A DNA stretch of 64,000 bases from Alteromonas sp. a30 (GCF_026788005.1 NZ_JABEPE010000017.1:19649-83648); one strand, 5' to 3'; counted from the stretch's first letter, positions 31,445 to 43,786 are shown. Notes: a model not told the origin generated them from the letters alone. Made by a program: numbers and translations.

Positions 31445-31676
31445 TCTTATTTTCCTCTCGTAATTCAACTCACCAAATTTTTTTCATGACTTATCTTTTG
31501 AATCGCTTATTAATTGATAGCACAATTTGTGCATAAGCAAAATACAAGGATAGATTCCCTCTTTTTTTCAGCTTTATCAACTCATCAATGATTCTTTGCA
31601 TTGGGGGGCAATTGTCCTAGACTACGCCGCTAACAATCTTACTTTCATGCCATACCACTTTAGAGCAGGATTCCCC

Positions 31677-32276
31677 TTGAAGAAAAAACTCACTTTATTC
31701 CAAGACGTTAGAGAGCTTCACTCATGGCGTGCCGTTGCCTTTAGCTGTGCTTTACTTGAACGTATGTTGCCAAACTATCATTTGTTTTGCAGTGCCACGG
31801 GATTTGCCGATAGTGCCGTCATGGATAACTTGCTACAAACACTTTGGAGCTGGGTCATTGACCCGAGAACCAAAATTAATCTCACAGTACAGCTTGAGAA
31901 ACTGGAGGAAATTACCCCAGATACCAGCGAATTTGAGCATTTTGGTGTTTATCCAGCGTTAGATTGCGCCATGTCGATGACCGCAGTATTTAACCTTCTC
32001 AATAAAGAGGATGAACAAGGTGCCGTTGTTGTTAGCAAGTTATCCCAAGGCACCGTTGAAAACTTCATTGAATTTACAGACGAAGATGTTATTCAAGCGG
32101 AAGACCGAAGTGCAGCCATTAAGGCTCACCCTTTAATGCAGTGGGAGATTAGTACACAACAAGAAGTGCTGGATTTTGTTAAAACACATGACCGAAATAA
32201 AGAGTCAGTGCGCGCATTACGCGCGTTAGTTCGTGAGGAAGGAATGAGTAATATCGGCCTAGATATGGCGCACTAA
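31677..32276 (+). CDS. DUF416 protein (YjaG-like)
   Basis: 199 residues from the TTG at 31677, which has AGCAGGA upstream and gives the length of E. coli YjaG (196); a longer frame reaches back to 31596. Matches are 'SCALLERMLPNYHLFCSATG', 'INLTVQLEKLEE' and 'FGVYPALDCAMSM'. Function unknown. The gene is tail-to-tail with rsmD, the stops overlapping by 4 bases. Confidence 0.85.
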   Translation: MKKKLTLFQDVRELHSWRAVAFSCALLERMLPNYHLFCSATGFADSAVMDNLLQTLWSWVIDPRTKINLTVQLEKLEEITPDTSEFEHFGVYPALDCAMSMTAVFNLLNKEDEQGAVVVSKLSQGTVENFIEFTDEDVIQAEDRSAAIKAHPLMQWEISTQQEVLDFVKTHDRNKESVRALRALVREEGMSNIGLDMAH

Positions 32277-32929
32277 TCCGGGCTTAGCTGCAACAATTGG
32301 TAGCAAAAGCCTGCCGTTTCCTTTGTTTTTAGTGGCTGCCAAGGTTCTACAATAGCAAGCGGAGCGGGTTGCTCCATTTCCACATACACTAAACCGGTTG
32401 GCGTTAACCAACCTTTTTCCACAATTTTCGTTAGCGTTGGCCCAACTAACCCCTTTCCAAAGGGTGGATCAACAAAAATAAGATCGTATGCCTGTGACGG
32501 TGATTGTAGGAAAAAATCGGCAGCCTCACCCAAATGCACTTGCGCCTGTTCATTGTTAACCTTAAGCAAGCTAATGTTGGACTTAAGTTGTTTAACCGCA
32601 GCGGCATTCTTCTCAATGAATGTTACACTTTTGGCCCCCCGCGACAAAGCCTCAAACCCCAAACTACCGCTCCCCGCAAAAGCATCAATACAACGTAATC
32701 CATGAATATCCTGCATCAACCAATTAAATAGCGTTTCTTTAGTTCTATCTGTTGTAGGGCGTAAGCCGTCTGCACTCAACACTGGTAATTTACGACCTCG
32801 CCACTGACCACTAATAATACGAATTGAGCCCATTCTTTGTGCGGATTTTCCTTTTGAATTTGTATGTTGAGCAGGCTTTTTTCTGTGCTGCATTGAAGGT
32901 GTGTTCCCCTGTGGTATCATCTGGGCCAC
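32273..32929 (-). CDS. rsmD: 16S rRNA m2G966 methyltransferase
   Basis: 218 residues. It methylates N2 of G966 in 16S rRNA. Seen: 'IRIISGQWRGRKLPV', 'LRPTTDRTKETLFNWL', the SAM loop 'DAFAGSGSLGFEALSRGA' and catalytic 'DPPFGKG'. The N-terminal ~33 residues are a basic, Gln-rich extension not in E. coli, so the start (GTG 32929, ATG 32920, or further in) is unsure. It is divergent from ftsY, the usual arrangement. Confidence 0.94.
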   Translation of the reverse strand: MAQMIPQGNTPSMQHRKKPAQHTNSKGKSAQRMGSIRIISGQWRGRKLPVLSADGLRPTTDRTKETLFNWLMQDIHGLRCIDAFAGSGSLGFEALSRGAKSVTFIEKNAAAVKQLKSNISLLKVNNEQAQVHLGEAADFFLQSPSQAYDLIFVDPPFGKGLVGPTLTKIVEKGWLTPTGLVYVEMEQPAPLAIVEPWQPLKTKETAGFCYQLLQLSPD

Positions 32930-33071
32930 AAAATTTTTGATTTGATCAGATTGGCCATTTTCTAGAAGTGTTCGCTAGTGTAGCAAGTTGTTTCTTAACC
33001 TTCATCTGCACAGGCACCCCGATGGCTCACTAATAACCTAGCTCACGCGCCTTTAAGGATTAATATTTCGT

Positions 33072-34361
<1,290 letters not shown>

Positions 34362-34370
34362 TGCAACTTT

Positions 34371-35072
34371 ATGATTAAATTCGATGATGTAAGCAAAACC
34401 TATCCCGGCGGACAGCAAGCATTAAGACGTGTCAGTTTTCACGTTGCTCCCGGCGAGCTCGTTTTTCTCACAGGGCATTCCGGCGCAGGGAAAAGCACTC
34501 TGCTAAAGCTCATTAGTATTATGGAGCGCCCAACGGTCGGTAACGTTTATATCAATGGTCATAATTTAAACGAAATCACTCGTAAAGATATTGCTTACAT
34601 TCGCCGCGATATCGGTATGATTTTCCAAAACCATCAATTGCTAATGGAGAAAAACGTGTTCGATAACGTTGCGTTGCCATTAATTATTGAAGGTTATACA
34701 CGTAAGCAAATTGAAAAACGTGTCGATGCCGCACTGCACCGTGTTGGCTTATTACGTAAAAAACGCAACCTCCCTATGATGTTATCCGGTGGTGAACAAC
34801 AACGTGTTGGCATTGCCAGAGCCATTGTAAATAATCCGCCAATTTTGCTGGCTGATGAGCCCACAGGGAATCTCGATCCTGCCCTTTCCATGGAAATCAT
34901 GAGTATTTTCGAAGACTATAATCAGGCTGGCGGATCCGTCTTTATCGCTACCCATGATTTAGGCTTAATTGCTCGTATGAAATATCGCACGCTCACCTTG
35001 AAACAAGGGCAAATGATCACCGATGGGTTAACGCAAAATTGGCAAGAGGACGGTCATGAGCCTGTTATTTAA
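34371..35072 (+). CDS. ftsE: Cell division ATP-binding protein FtsE
   Basis: 233 residues. The ABC ATPase has Walker A 'GHSGAGKSTLLKL', signature 'LSGGEQQRVGIARA', Walker B 'ILLADEPTGNLD' and the H-loop 'ATHD'. With FtsX it signals from the septal ring to periplasmic amidase activators. It ends 17 bases inside ftsX, which implies coupled translation. Confidence 0.97.
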   Translation: MIKFDDVSKTYPGGQQALRRVSFHVAPGELVFLTGHSGAGKSTLLKLISIMERPTVGNVYINGHNLNEITRKDIAYIRRDIGMIFQNHQLLMEKNVFDNVALPLIIEGYTRKQIEKRVDAALHRVGLLRKKRNLPMMLSGGEQQRVGIARAIVNNPPILLADEPTGNLDPALSMEIMSIFEDYNQAGGSVFIATHDLGLIARMKYRTLTLKQGQMITDGLTQNWQEDGHEPVI

Positions 35073-36036
35073 AGGACGTAATCAAGGCGCGCAGCGCATC
35101 AAAGTATCAAAACTGCAAAAGTTATTCATGTTCTTTAGCGATAACCTGCGCCAAGCAGTTAGCAGCTTAGGTGAATTAACTCGTGCACCTTTTGCGTCTT
35201 TAATGACCATAGCCGTTCTAGGATTAAGTATCACCCTACCTGCGGCGCTTTATGTCCTTGTCAAAAACTTAGACAGGGTGAGCAGCGATTGGCAGCAAGC
35301 TTCGGAAGTCTCCGTTTTCTTAAAAGAAAACATTGCCCAACAAGACATAGAACAACTCATTAAACGCTTAAAAACATGGCCCGAAATTAAACGTTTAGAA
35401 TACATCCCAGCAGATAAAGCCCTAGACGAATTCACTCAAACATCCGGGTTTGGCGATGCTTTACAATACTTAGAAAGCAACCCTTTACCCAACGTAATTC
35501 TGGTGTATCCCACATCGCGACACGCCCAACCCAATAGCGCCAGAGATCTACTAGATAGGCTACTCAGAGAACGAGAGGTGGAACTCGGTAAGCTAGATAT
35601 TGAGTGGCTAGAACGGCTACATGCAATTGTTGCCATTGCTAAAGAGTTAGTTACGCTAATTGCCGTATTACTGTTTGTATCCGTGATATTAACTGTTGGC
35701 AATACCATCCGCTTGAATATATACAATAAACGCGATGAAATTTTAGTTATGAAACTGGTGGGCGCAACCGATGGCTTTATTCAACGTCCGTTTATGTATA
35801 CCGGTTTTTGGTATGGATTGCTGGGCGGCATAATGGCGTGGATTACCGTTGCCTTAATTTTGTGGTGGATGGGAAGTAGCATCGATAGAGTGATCAATCT
35901 TTACAACCAGTCATTTCAATTACGGGGTTTAGACTTTCCTATTTTAATAAGCATGCTAGCCATTTCGGTTGGCTTAGGTTTACTTGGTTCTTATCTTTCG
36001 GTTAAACGTTACGTTGCCCAAATAGAACCCAAATAA
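35056..36036 (+). CDS. ftsX: Cell division protein FtsX
   Basis: 326 residues. Four membrane segments surround a large periplasmic loop (about 65-200, which recruits EnvC-type activators). Cytoplasmic 'NTIRLNIYNKRDEILVMKLVGATDGFI' is the coupling helix region for FtsE. It is the last gene of the operon; a convergent EAL-HDOD gene follows. Confidence 0.96.
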   Translation: MSLLFKGRNQGAQRIKVSKLQKLFMFFSDNLRQAVSSLGELTRAPFASLMTIAVLGLSITLPAALYVLVKNLDRVSSDWQQASEVSVFLKENIAQQDIEQLIKRLKTWPEIKRLEYIPADKALDEFTQTSGFGDALQYLESNPLPNVILVYPTSRHAQPNSARDLLDRLLREREVELGKLDIEWLERLHAIVAIAKELVTLIAVLLFVSVILTVGNTIRLNIYNKRDEILVMKLVGATDGFIQRPFMYTGFWYGLLGGIMAWITVALILWWMGSSIDRVINLYNQSFQLRGLDFPILISMLAISVGLGLLGSYLSVKRYVAQIEPK

Positions 36037-36061
36037 GCTTAACCTATGCGACATTAGCCTT

Positions 36062-37276
36062 TTAAATACAGGCGACCATAGAGTTACTCCACACTATGGA
36101 CTGATTATAAAGCCCGTGCAAAGTGCGTTGATCTACCTTGAGCATTGCTGCCAACTTTTTAGTTTTCCCCCAATTGGCTTGTTCAAATGTCTTCGCTAAT
36201 TCCAAATAATAATTTAGGTTATTGTGCTGCCCGCATAAAGCGACTTTTAAATCCTCACTAATCGGCAATTTCGCGACCAGATTTTCCATTTTTTGATCAA
36301 GCATCGCATCTAACATCGAAAACAAACCGACTAAAAAGCCTTTTGGCGGATTTTCATCGTCACCGCGCGCTTTTGCCAATAATTCACAAAACTTGGCTCT
36401 AACAAGCGACAAATTAAGAACTTCAGGTGGCTTTTCTTCACCCAAATTAGCCAACGCTAACAAGGCAACAAACTTCTTCACCTCTGAAGCCCCCATATAA
36501 TTTAAAGCATGGCGTAATGAAGTTATCTTCTCGCGTTTATTAAAGAGAGGATTGTTAATAAATCGCAAAAGCATGTAAGACAGGGAAACTTCACGTTCTA
36601 TGATGTTATTGATGACATCATAGTTCATTTCGACTTTGGCGCTCTCGGACACCAACTGAAGTAGAGATAGCTTCGCTGCCGGTAATTCCCGCTTTCTAAT
36701 GATCTCTGGTTGTTCAAAGAAAAAGCCTTGAAATAAATCGAAGCCCAATTCTTTGCAGATTGAAAATTGTTCGTAAGTTTCAACTTTCTGCGCAACAAGC
36801 CGAATACCAAAGCGCAAGTAACGCGATGCTTGTTGCTTAAATTTATCTGGAGAGAAACTGGTGATATCGATTTTTATCAGAGAGGTAAAAGGCAGTAACG
36901 GCTCCCACTTTAAATCAAAATCGTGATCGTCCAGTGCAATTTGAAACCCTTTGTTTTTTAATTTCTGACAGGATGCGATCAGTTCATCATTAATGGGGGC
37001 TGACTCCACTAACTCGATTACGACTTGTTTTGGGTCAAGTGAAGCGGGGAAATGGTTCAACAACACATCATCATAGAAGTTTAAGTAAGCAATTTTTCCC
37101 CCTGTAATTTCCTCCAACCCCAGCGTTAAATGGGCATTGGTAATAATTTTAGAGGTTGCTTCATCCGGTTGGATATTTGGAAAACTATTACGTTTGCCAT
37201 CTCTGAAAAATAGTTCATAACCGTGAACATTTAAGTCACTGTCTAATATCGCCTGACGCGCTACATAGGCAAACAT
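36062..37276 (-). CDS. EAL-HDOD signalling protein
   Basis: 404 residues. An N-terminal EAL-like domain (about 1-200) is joined to a HDOD domain (about 200-390, 'VSLSYMLLRFINNPLFNKRE', 'SLRHALNYMGASEVKKFVAL'). EAL landmarks are altered: 'GYELFFR' replaces E-x-L, 'IELVES' is kept, the DD-F-G loop reads 'LDDHDF', and 'QKVET' and 'FQGFFF' remain. This is the YuxH/CdgJ architecture, usually inactive towards cyclic di-GMP and acting in motility or adhesion control. It is convergent with ftsX. Confidence 0.88.
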   Translation of the reverse strand: MFAYVARQAILDSDLNVHGYELFFRDGKRNSFPNIQPDEATSKIITNAHLTLGLEEITGGKIAYLNFYDDVLLNHFPASLDPKQVVIELVESAPINDELIASCQKLKNKGFQIALDDHDFDLKWEPLLPFTSLIKIDITSFSPDKFKQQASRYLRFGIRLVAQKVETYEQFSICKELGFDLFQGFFFEQPEIIRKRELPAAKLSLLQLVSESAKVEMNYDVINNIIEREVSLSYMLLRFINNPLFNKREKITSLRHALNYMGASEVKKFVALLALANLGEEKPPEVLNLSLVRAKFCELLAKARGDDENPPKGFLVGLFSMLDAMLDQKMENLVAKLPISEDLKVALCGQHNNLNYYLELAKTFEQANWGKTKKLAAMLKVDQRTLHGLYNQSIVWSNSMVACI

Positions 37277-37547
37277 AACTCACCCTTTATAGGCAGAATA
37301 ATTTTCGAATTAATCTGCTCAACTTCAGTTTATGTTAATGCTACTGTACGAAAATATAAGAAACGTTAAATCGACAAAGTCAGTAGTAATGTATACGGAA
37401 ATCCATTGGGCATAATTTTAATACGCCTACTATGAGAAAGAAATAGCCTTTCCTTAAGGTTCTATGATATTTGTATCACGGAATTATCATTGGCGAAGTT
37501 TACACTGCTATGCTAACCTTTGAGCGCGTAATTTTAAGAGGTATATA

Positions 37548-38399
37548 ATGAGCACAAACATGCAATCAATGGCTTTAAGCGTTCCTCAAACAGGAAGCTT
37601 GGATGCCTATGTGCAGTACGTTAGTAGCATCAAAATGCTTTCCGCTGAGGAAGAAAAGGAATTAGCAACGCGTCTTCGGGAAGAAGAGGACTTAGAGTCA
37701 GCACGTAAACTTGTTTTGTCTCACCTTCGCTTCGTAGTGCATATTGCTAAGTCTTACTCAGGATACGGTCTGCCACAGGCTGATTTAATTCAAGAAGGTA
37801 ATATTGGATTAATGAAGGCGGTAAAGCGCTTTGACCCAACAGTTGGTGTCCGCTTAGTTTCATTTGCAGTTCATTGGATCAAAGCCGAAATTCACGAATT
37901 CGTTCTTCGCAACTGGCGCATTGTTAAAGTAGCGACAACAAAAGCGCAACGTAAATTATTTTTTAATTTGCGCAAAGCCAAAAAACGTTTGGGTTGGTTT
38001 AGCCAAGAAGAAGTACAAACCGTTGCTAGCGAACTTGGTGTTAGCGAAAAAGAAGTGCTTCAAATGGAAGCCCGAATGAGTAGCCAAGACCAAGCATTTG
38101 ATTTGTCCGCAGATGACGACGAATCAGGCAGCTTCGCCCCAGTCCAGTTTTTAGAAGATAAATCTGAAAATGTGGAAACGGCTGTAATTAATGCGGATTG
38201 GGACAAAGATACACATGGTCGCTTATATGCGGCTATCAAAACGCTTGATGAGCGTAGCCAACATATTATTCAAACACGTTGGTTAGCTGAAGAAAAAACA
38301 ACATTGCAAGATTTAGCGGATAAATATCAGGTATCGGCTGAACGTGTAAGACAAATTGAAAAAAATGCAATGAAGAAGCTTCAAGAAGCTATTCAGTAA
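37548..38399 (+). CDS. rpoH: Heat-shock sigma factor sigma-32
   Basis: 283 residues (E. coli 284). It directs RNA polymerase to heat-shock promoters. The RpoH box '[15 protein letters not shown]' (Q/R-K-L-F-F-N-L-R) is diagnostic; region 2 '[19 protein letters not shown]' and region 4 '[19 protein letters not shown]' are complete. AAGAGGT is spaced 7 bases from the ATG. Its place after ftsYEX is conserved in gammaproteobacteria. A strong terminator follows. Confidence 0.98.
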   Translation: MSTNMQSMALSVPQTGSLDAYVQYVSSIKMLSAEEEKELATRLREEEDLESARKLVLSHLRFVVHIAKSYSGYGLPQADLIQEGNIGLMKAVKRFDPTVGVRLVSFAVHWIKAEIHEFVLRNWRIVKVATTKAQRKLFFNLRKAKKRLGWFSQEEVQTVASELGVSEKEVLQMEARMSSQDQAFDLSADDDESGSFAPVQFLEDKSENVETAVINADWDKDTHGRLYAAIKTLDERSQHIIQTRWLAEEKTTLQDLADKYQVSAERVRQIEKNAMKKLQEAIQ

Positions 38400-38419
38400 T
38401 TTTTTAATTTCCATAAATA

Positions 38420-38448
38420 AAAAAACGGTCCTCTTAGGACCGTTTTTT
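38420..38448. terminator. Bidirectional terminator after rpoH
   Basis: AAAAAACGGTCCT / AGGACCGTTTTTT with a 3-base CTT loop: a 13-base near-perfect stem with A- and T-runs on both sides. It serves rpoH on plus and the GNAT-thioesterase gene on minus. Confidence 0.9.
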
Positions 38449-38476
38449 ATTATCTAAACAGGTAGTAAGCCCAAAC

Positions 38477-39388
38477 TTACTCTTCTAAATCCGTCTCCGG
38501 CAATATCCAATATACACCTTCAAATTCAGCTACAGCCCGATCAACATCCTGAATTTTCACAGTCACCGTCAAGCGGTTCTTCTTTCCACGCTTTAAGTAT
38601 TCAAAGTCACCCGACATTGTTTCAATATTACACACAGCTCTAGGTTCAGAAGTCACAGGCTTATGATAGTGAATATCAGCATCACCTAGGACAATTTCAC
38701 CTGCCAATCCTTTTTGCTTCATTTGCAAAAAGATCATGCCCCATCCAGTTAATGTAGCTAAAGAAAAAATACTTCCCGCAAACATGGTGCCATGTAAATT
38801 AATGTTTCGCCCTAATGATGCTCTGACTTCAAGCGCATGACCGGTGTACTGATACAGTTTGATTCCCATATGTTCAGTAATAGGGATGGTTTCGTACCAC
38901 GTTTTTTGTAATTCCTCACACCAATTTGGATGAAGCCGCACAGCCCCTTGATGAGCTAACTTTTTCAACATTTGCTGACGTCGTTGCATATCAAGCTCTT
39001 TAGGACCAAGCTCTTGGACTTCAAAGCCACAACTTCTGAAAAACTCAACCGAAGTATCCATACTATTGGTCACGATACGCTCAACCCCCATTTTCCGAGC
39101 GACTTCTTCTAACGCAAAAACAATCATCTGACCGAGGCCTTTACCTCGCATATCATTACTGACTGCAATATGCTTAATTTGCGCTTCTTCGGGAGTGTTT
39201 AAGTGCACTCGACCAACAGCAATAACATTACCTTCACCGTCTTTGATCATACGATGTTCAGCGACGGTCTCATACTCATCTTTCTCAGATCCTTCAGGCA
39301 AATTAAAGGGCTCTCGAAGAATTTGCCATCGAAAATGGAAATAAGCATTGAGGTCTTGCTCATCACTTGGAATACTTATCTTATACAC
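38477..39388 (-). CDS. GNAT acetyltransferase-hotdog thioesterase fusion (YiiD-like)
   Basis: 303 residues from GTG 39388, where GAAAGG is ideally spaced; an in-frame TTG at 39409 is less likely. Residues 1-140 are a GNAT domain ('IKHIAVSNDMRGKGLGQMIV', the acetyl-CoA loop R-G-x-G). Residues about 155-300 are a YiiD_C hotdog domain ('GRNINLHGTMFAGSIFSLAT'). E. coli YiiD has the same fusion and has been linked to fatty-acid initiation; the substrate here is unknown. Divergent from the next gene. Confidence 0.88.
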   Translation of the reverse strand: MYKISIPSDEQDLNAYFHFRWQILREPFNLPEGSEKDEYETVAEHRMIKDGEGNVIAVGRVHLNTPEEAQIKHIAVSNDMRGKGLGQMIVFALEEVARKMGVERIVTNSMDTSVEFFRSCGFEVQELGPKELDMQRRQQMLKKLAHQGAVRLHPNWCEELQKTWYETIPITEHMGIKLYQYTGHALEVRASLGRNINLHGTMFAGSIFSLATLTGWGMIFLQMKQKGLAGEIVLGDADIHYHKPVTSEPRAVCNIETMSGDFEYLKRGKKNRLTVTVKIQDVDRAVAEFEGVYWILPETDLEE

Positions 39389-39478
39389 AAAGGACCTTTC
39401 TCGTTGCAAAGGAATGGTTCATATAACCTACCCCGATCAAAATTGTGCCATTATTAAGGCGCTTTATAACAAACAAGG

Positions 39479-40246
39479 GTGATTCCTATTCTGTTTAATA
39501 TTGATAAAGAACTCTGTTCCGGCGACATCTTACATTTTTCAAAAAACAACTTAGAAAGCATGTCAGTCCAACAAAACGCACACTATCGATGGTTGGAAAT
39601 TTCAGGCACGATACAAACGGTTATGGATATGTCTGACCCACACATCCCTGTTCTGCCTCACCTACACGGAATGCTACTCAGCCTTTATTACTTAGACACT
39701 AAGCCACAAAAAATGTTCGAGTTAGGATTAGGTGGAGGTGCATTACAACGCTTTTTCCATCATCATTTTCCAACAGCCTCTTTTTGCTCAGCGGAACTAG
39801 ACGAGCGCGTCATCGACTATTACGTGAAATTCTTTGCTGACACTATTGAGGCACCAGAATCTTATATTGTTCATGCGAACGCTCAAGACATCGTACAACA
39901 TGAAAGCGATATCGACCTACTTTTTGTCGATTTATTTTCCGGTAGTGCTCCTCCAGACTTTATTAACGACATCTCATTTTACGAAAATTGTTTCAACGCT
40001 ATAAACGACTCGGGAATTGTCGTTATTAATCTACTACCGTTAGGCGAAATCCAAACTCTAGATGTAGAGTCATTACTACTTAAAGTAAGTGGTTACACAC
40101 CTGCTATTTTTAGCATCCCTTTTTACAAAAACCGAATTCTCATTGCTGCTAAACGGCGACTGGGTAGAATCCCTTTCACACAAAAATTTCAGCAGTTTTG
40201 TGAGAAGCTTGATATTGAGTTGATGAATATTCTACAACTCAAATAA
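39479..40246 (+). CDS. Spermidine synthase-like methyltransferase-fold protein
   Basis: 255 residues. A Rossmann core carries 'MFELGLGGGALQRFF', acidic strand-2 'SAELDERVIDYY', 'VHANAQDIV' and 'LLFVDLFSGSAPPDF', the layout of spermidine synthase-family proteins. The polyamine-site residues of true SpeE are not obvious, so I give no enzyme name. GTG 39479 is the only early start and the site is weak, so the N-terminus is uncertain. It is convergent with dtd. Confidence 0.75.
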   Translation: MIPILFNIDKELCSGDILHFSKNNLESMSVQQNAHYRWLEISGTIQTVMDMSDPHIPVLPHLHGMLLSLYYLDTKPQKMFELGLGGGALQRFFHHHFPTASFCSAELDERVIDYYVKFFADTIEAPESYIVHANAQDIVQHESDIDLLFVDLFSGSAPPDFINDISFYENCFNAINDSGIVVINLLPLGEIQTLDVESLLLKVSGYTPAIFSIPFYKNRILIAAKRRLGRIPFTQKFQQFCEKLDIELMNILQLK

Positions 40247-40254
40247 GCTCACTT

Positions 40255-40692
40255 TTACACGGAAAGTTGAAACGTTACTGGACCATCATTTAACAAACTT
40301 ACTTGCATGTCTGCCCCAAATTGCCCAGTTTCACAAAGTAGGCCCTGTGCTTTTATTTGCTCTACAAAGTCACAATACAATCGCTCCCCTTGTTCGGGTG
40401 TGGCGCCACTCGAAAAACTGGGGCGATTGCCTTTGCGCGTATCTACAACCAATGTGAACTGAGACACAACAAGCACACTTCCTTCAACTTGCTTCACGTT
40501 TAAGTTCATTTTTCCTGCCTCATCGGAAAAAATACGATAGCCAGCCACTCGCTCAGCTAAACGCTTGGTTTTAGCCTCATCATCCTCTTTTTCCACACCT
40601 AACAGCACTAACAAGCCAGCGCCTATTTCGCCCACAATCTCATTATTTACTTCTACTTTGGCATGTTTAACTCGTTGTATTAACGCGATCAT
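40255..40692 (-). CDS. dtd: D-aminoacyl-tRNA deacylase
   Basis: 145 residues, exact family length. It frees tRNA from D-amino acids and mischarged glycine. The cross-subunit active-site motifs are 'SQFTL' and 'NDGPVTFQL' (Gly-Pro motif), and both are intact. Its stop lies 8 bases from the convergent methyltransferase-like gene. Confidence 0.97.
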   Translation of the reverse strand: MIALIQRVKHAKVEVNNEIVGEIGAGLLVLLGVEKEDDEAKTKRLAERVAGYRIFSDEAGKMNLNVKQVEGSVLVVSQFTLVVDTRKGNRPSFSSGATPEQGERLYCDFVEQIKAQGLLCETGQFGADMQVSLLNDGPVTFQLSV

Positions 40693-40984
40693 TTTTTCCT
40701 TCCACTCAATCTTTTACACCAGTGCGCTTCACTCTCAATCACCTACGACTATAAATGCTAATCCCCCACTAACGTTGACCTGAAACCCAATAGCCATCGT
40801 GCTTCAGATAAGACTTTACGTTTACTCATCTACTGAGAAATGATGATTAATCACATGAAGTTAGACAAAGAATCTAACAAAAAAGGCCAATTTTTGCTTG
40901 TATAGGAGCCCAGATTACACTAGCGTTTTCAATGTAGTGAAACACTAAATTCTACATTGATGACTTAAGTTCAAAGGAGTTTTT

Positions 40985-41221
40985 ATGGCGAGTCAAGGTT
41001 CTGGTGGCAATGTTATTGCCGCAATCTGTAATATCTTTTTCCCGGGATTAGGGCAACTAGTTCAAGGCCGAATATTAAGAGCAATTATGTTCTTCCTCGT
41101 CACCGCTATTTGCTACGGTTTAGCGGCAACTGTCATTCTTTTCATCCTTTGGCCTGTGGGGGCGATCTTCCACATTTGGTCTATTATTGACGCTGCCAAA
41201 TACAATAGTTATGCACCTTAG
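40985..41221 (+). CDS. Small two-helix membrane protein
   Basis: 78 residues with 'GNVIAAICNIFFPGLGQLVQ' followed by two hydrophobic helices. The 'FPGLGQLxQGR' turn is typical of TM2/DUF5683-like small membrane proteins of unknown function. AAGGAG is spaced 6 bases from the ATG. The lipoprotein gene starts 13 bases on and is probably in the same operon. Confidence 0.8.
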   Translation: MASQGSGGNVIAAICNIFFPGLGQLVQGRILRAIMFFLVTAICYGLAATVILFILWPVGAIFHIWSIIDAAKYNSYAP

Positions 41222-41234
41222 GTACACTTATACT

Positions 41235-41873
41235 ATGTTGCGAACATTATTCGTCGTTATTGCTCTGCTCTTAGCGGGTTGCCAATCCGCTTACTACTCT
41301 GCATGGGAAAAGTTAGGCGTTGAGAAGCGCGATATTTTATCCGACAGAGTGGAATCTGCTAAATCTGCACAGGAAGACGCGCAAAAGCAATTTGCTGATG
41401 CGTTAGAACAACTCAGCGCGTTGATTTCATTCGATGGTGGCGAACTTCAAGATACTTATGAAGCATTGAAAGATCAGTATCAAAGCAGTAAAGACAGCGC
41501 AGATAGAGTCGGCGACAAAATTGACAGCATCGAAAATGTTGCTGAAGCGTTGTTTGATGAGTGGGAAGAGGAACTGACTCAGTACAGTAATGAAAGTTTA
41601 AGACGAAAAAGCGAGCAGCAACTAAAAACAACCCAGCGCCGTTATTCAAAGTTGATACGGGCCATGCGAAAAGCGGAAGCCAGCATGGAACCAGTATTAA
41701 CAACACTTAATGACAATGTGCTGTTTTTGAAACATAACTTAAACGCGAGTGCGATTGGAGCATTGCAAGGTGAGTTAGAACAAATTCAAAAAGAAATACA
41801 GATGCTTATATCTGAGATGAATTTGTCGATTTCACAATCAGAAGAATTCATCAGCTTGCTCAATAGCAACTAA
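41235..41873 (+). CDS. DUF2959 lipoprotein
   Basis: 212 residues. The lipobox is 'LLAGC' (Cys16), after a short signal peptide, then 'YYSAWEKLGVEKRDILSDRV', the DUF2959 signature. The rest is a long charged coiled coil in three heptad-rich stretches, likely an envelope antiparallel helical bundle. ATG 41235 gives a proper signal peptide; the upstream frame overlaps the small membrane gene. Function unknown. Confidence 0.85.
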   Translation: MLRTLFVVIALLLAGCQSAYYSAWEKLGVEKRDILSDRVESAKSAQEDAQKQFADALEQLSALISFDGGELQDTYEALKDQYQSSKDSADRVGDKIDSIENVAEALFDEWEEELTQYSNESLRRKSEQQLKTTQRRYSKLIRAMRKAEASMEPVLTTLNDNVLFLKHNLNASAIGALQGELEQIQKEIQMLISEMNLSISQSEEFISLLNSN

Positions 41874-41875
41874 GC

Positions 41876-42796
41876 TTAGGCGTCATCGAGGTCGGTGACG
41901 CTGTTTTCCTCCTTTTCATTTTCCTTCTCCATGTTCTTACCCACCTGAATTGTAACAATGGCGCCGAACAACACAATATTCCACGATACATATACCCAAA
42001 GTAACAAAATAGGCACAGCGGCCAACGCACCATAAATCACTTGATATGATGGAAAACCAGTGACATACAGTGCAAAAAGCTTCTTACCAAGTTCAAATAA
42101 AACTGCCGCACAAAACGCCCCCACCATAGCATGAGAAGCTTTAACGCTTTTATTGGGTACCACCATGTACAAAACGAAGTGAATAAAAAAAGAAATGATA
42201 AAAGGGGTTAAATTTAAAAATAGCGACCCTAAACCCGGTGTATATTCATCCGCAAATGTTTTGAGTCCGACTAAATAGGAGCTGATAGCAAGGCTACTTC
42301 CTACCAGTAAAGGGCCTAAGGTCAACACCATCCAATAAATCGAAAAAGTGAAAATAGCGCGCCGTTGATTAACAGTGCGCCACAGATGATTAAGCGCTTT
42401 ATCGATATTTGAAATTAACAGTAGGGCAACAGCCACCAGAAACAATATGCTGATGACCCCCATTTCAGAGGCGTTTCCAACAAATTCTGTTAGGTACTTC
42501 TGCACGACATCACTTGCCGCAGGCACAAAATTACTAAACACAAAGGCTTCGAGTTGCCCTCGGATCCCAGAGAAGGCAGGAAAAGCTGAAAGAATGGCAA
42601 AGAAAACCATAACAAAGGGCACGAGAGACAATAAAGTGACGTAGGCCAAATGCCCAGCGGTAACGCCAATTCTATCGTTAACAATCTGCTTTAAGCAGCC
42701 TGTTACGATATGTCGAAGAAGGGATTTATTGGTAAAAATAAGGAAAAGAGCGCGCCATTTACTCCCCTTTTCCTGCTGAGTTTTATCTGCTGCCAT
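41876..42796 (-). CDS. YihY/BrkB family inner-membrane protein
   Basis: 306 residues with about six membrane helices. Family hallmarks: 'AGHLAYVTLLSLVPFVMVFF' and 'NHLWRTVNQRRAIFTFSIYW'. A charged C-terminal tail ends in 'EKENEKEENSVTDLDDA'. Despite old names (ribonuclease BN) it is a membrane protein of unknown transport function. It lies 16 bases after metF in the same direction. Confidence 0.9.
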   Translation of the reverse strand: MAADKTQQEKGSKWRALFLIFTNKSLLRHIVTGCLKQIVNDRIGVTAGHLAYVTLLSLVPFVMVFFAILSAFPAFSGIRGQLEAFVFSNFVPAASDVVQKYLTEFVGNASEMGVISILFLVAVALLLISNIDKALNHLWRTVNQRRAIFTFSIYWMVLTLGPLLVGSSLAISSYLVGLKTFADEYTPGLGSLFLNLTPFIISFFIHFVLYMVVPNKSVKASHAMVGAFCAAVLFELGKKLFALYVTGFPSYQVIYGALAAVPILLLWVYVSWNIVLFGAIVTIQVGKNMEKENEKEENSVTDLDDA

Positions 42797-42812
42797 TGAT
42801 TCTGCTTAGGAG

Positions 42813-43748
<936 letters not shown>

Positions 43749-43770
43749 TTATTTAAAAGTATAAACGGAA

Positions 43771-43786
43771 AGACGTTTAGATGGCT
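43771..43786. promoter_or_regulatory. MetJ operator (met box pair)
   Basis: AGACGTTTAGATGGCT against the tandem met-box consensus AGACGTCT AGACGTCT: 7 of 8 and 6 of 8 matches. It lies between metF and metJ, where MetJ with S-adenosylmethionine would repress both. Flanking 8-mers match at only about 4 of 8, so two boxes are likely the functional core. Confidence 0.85.
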
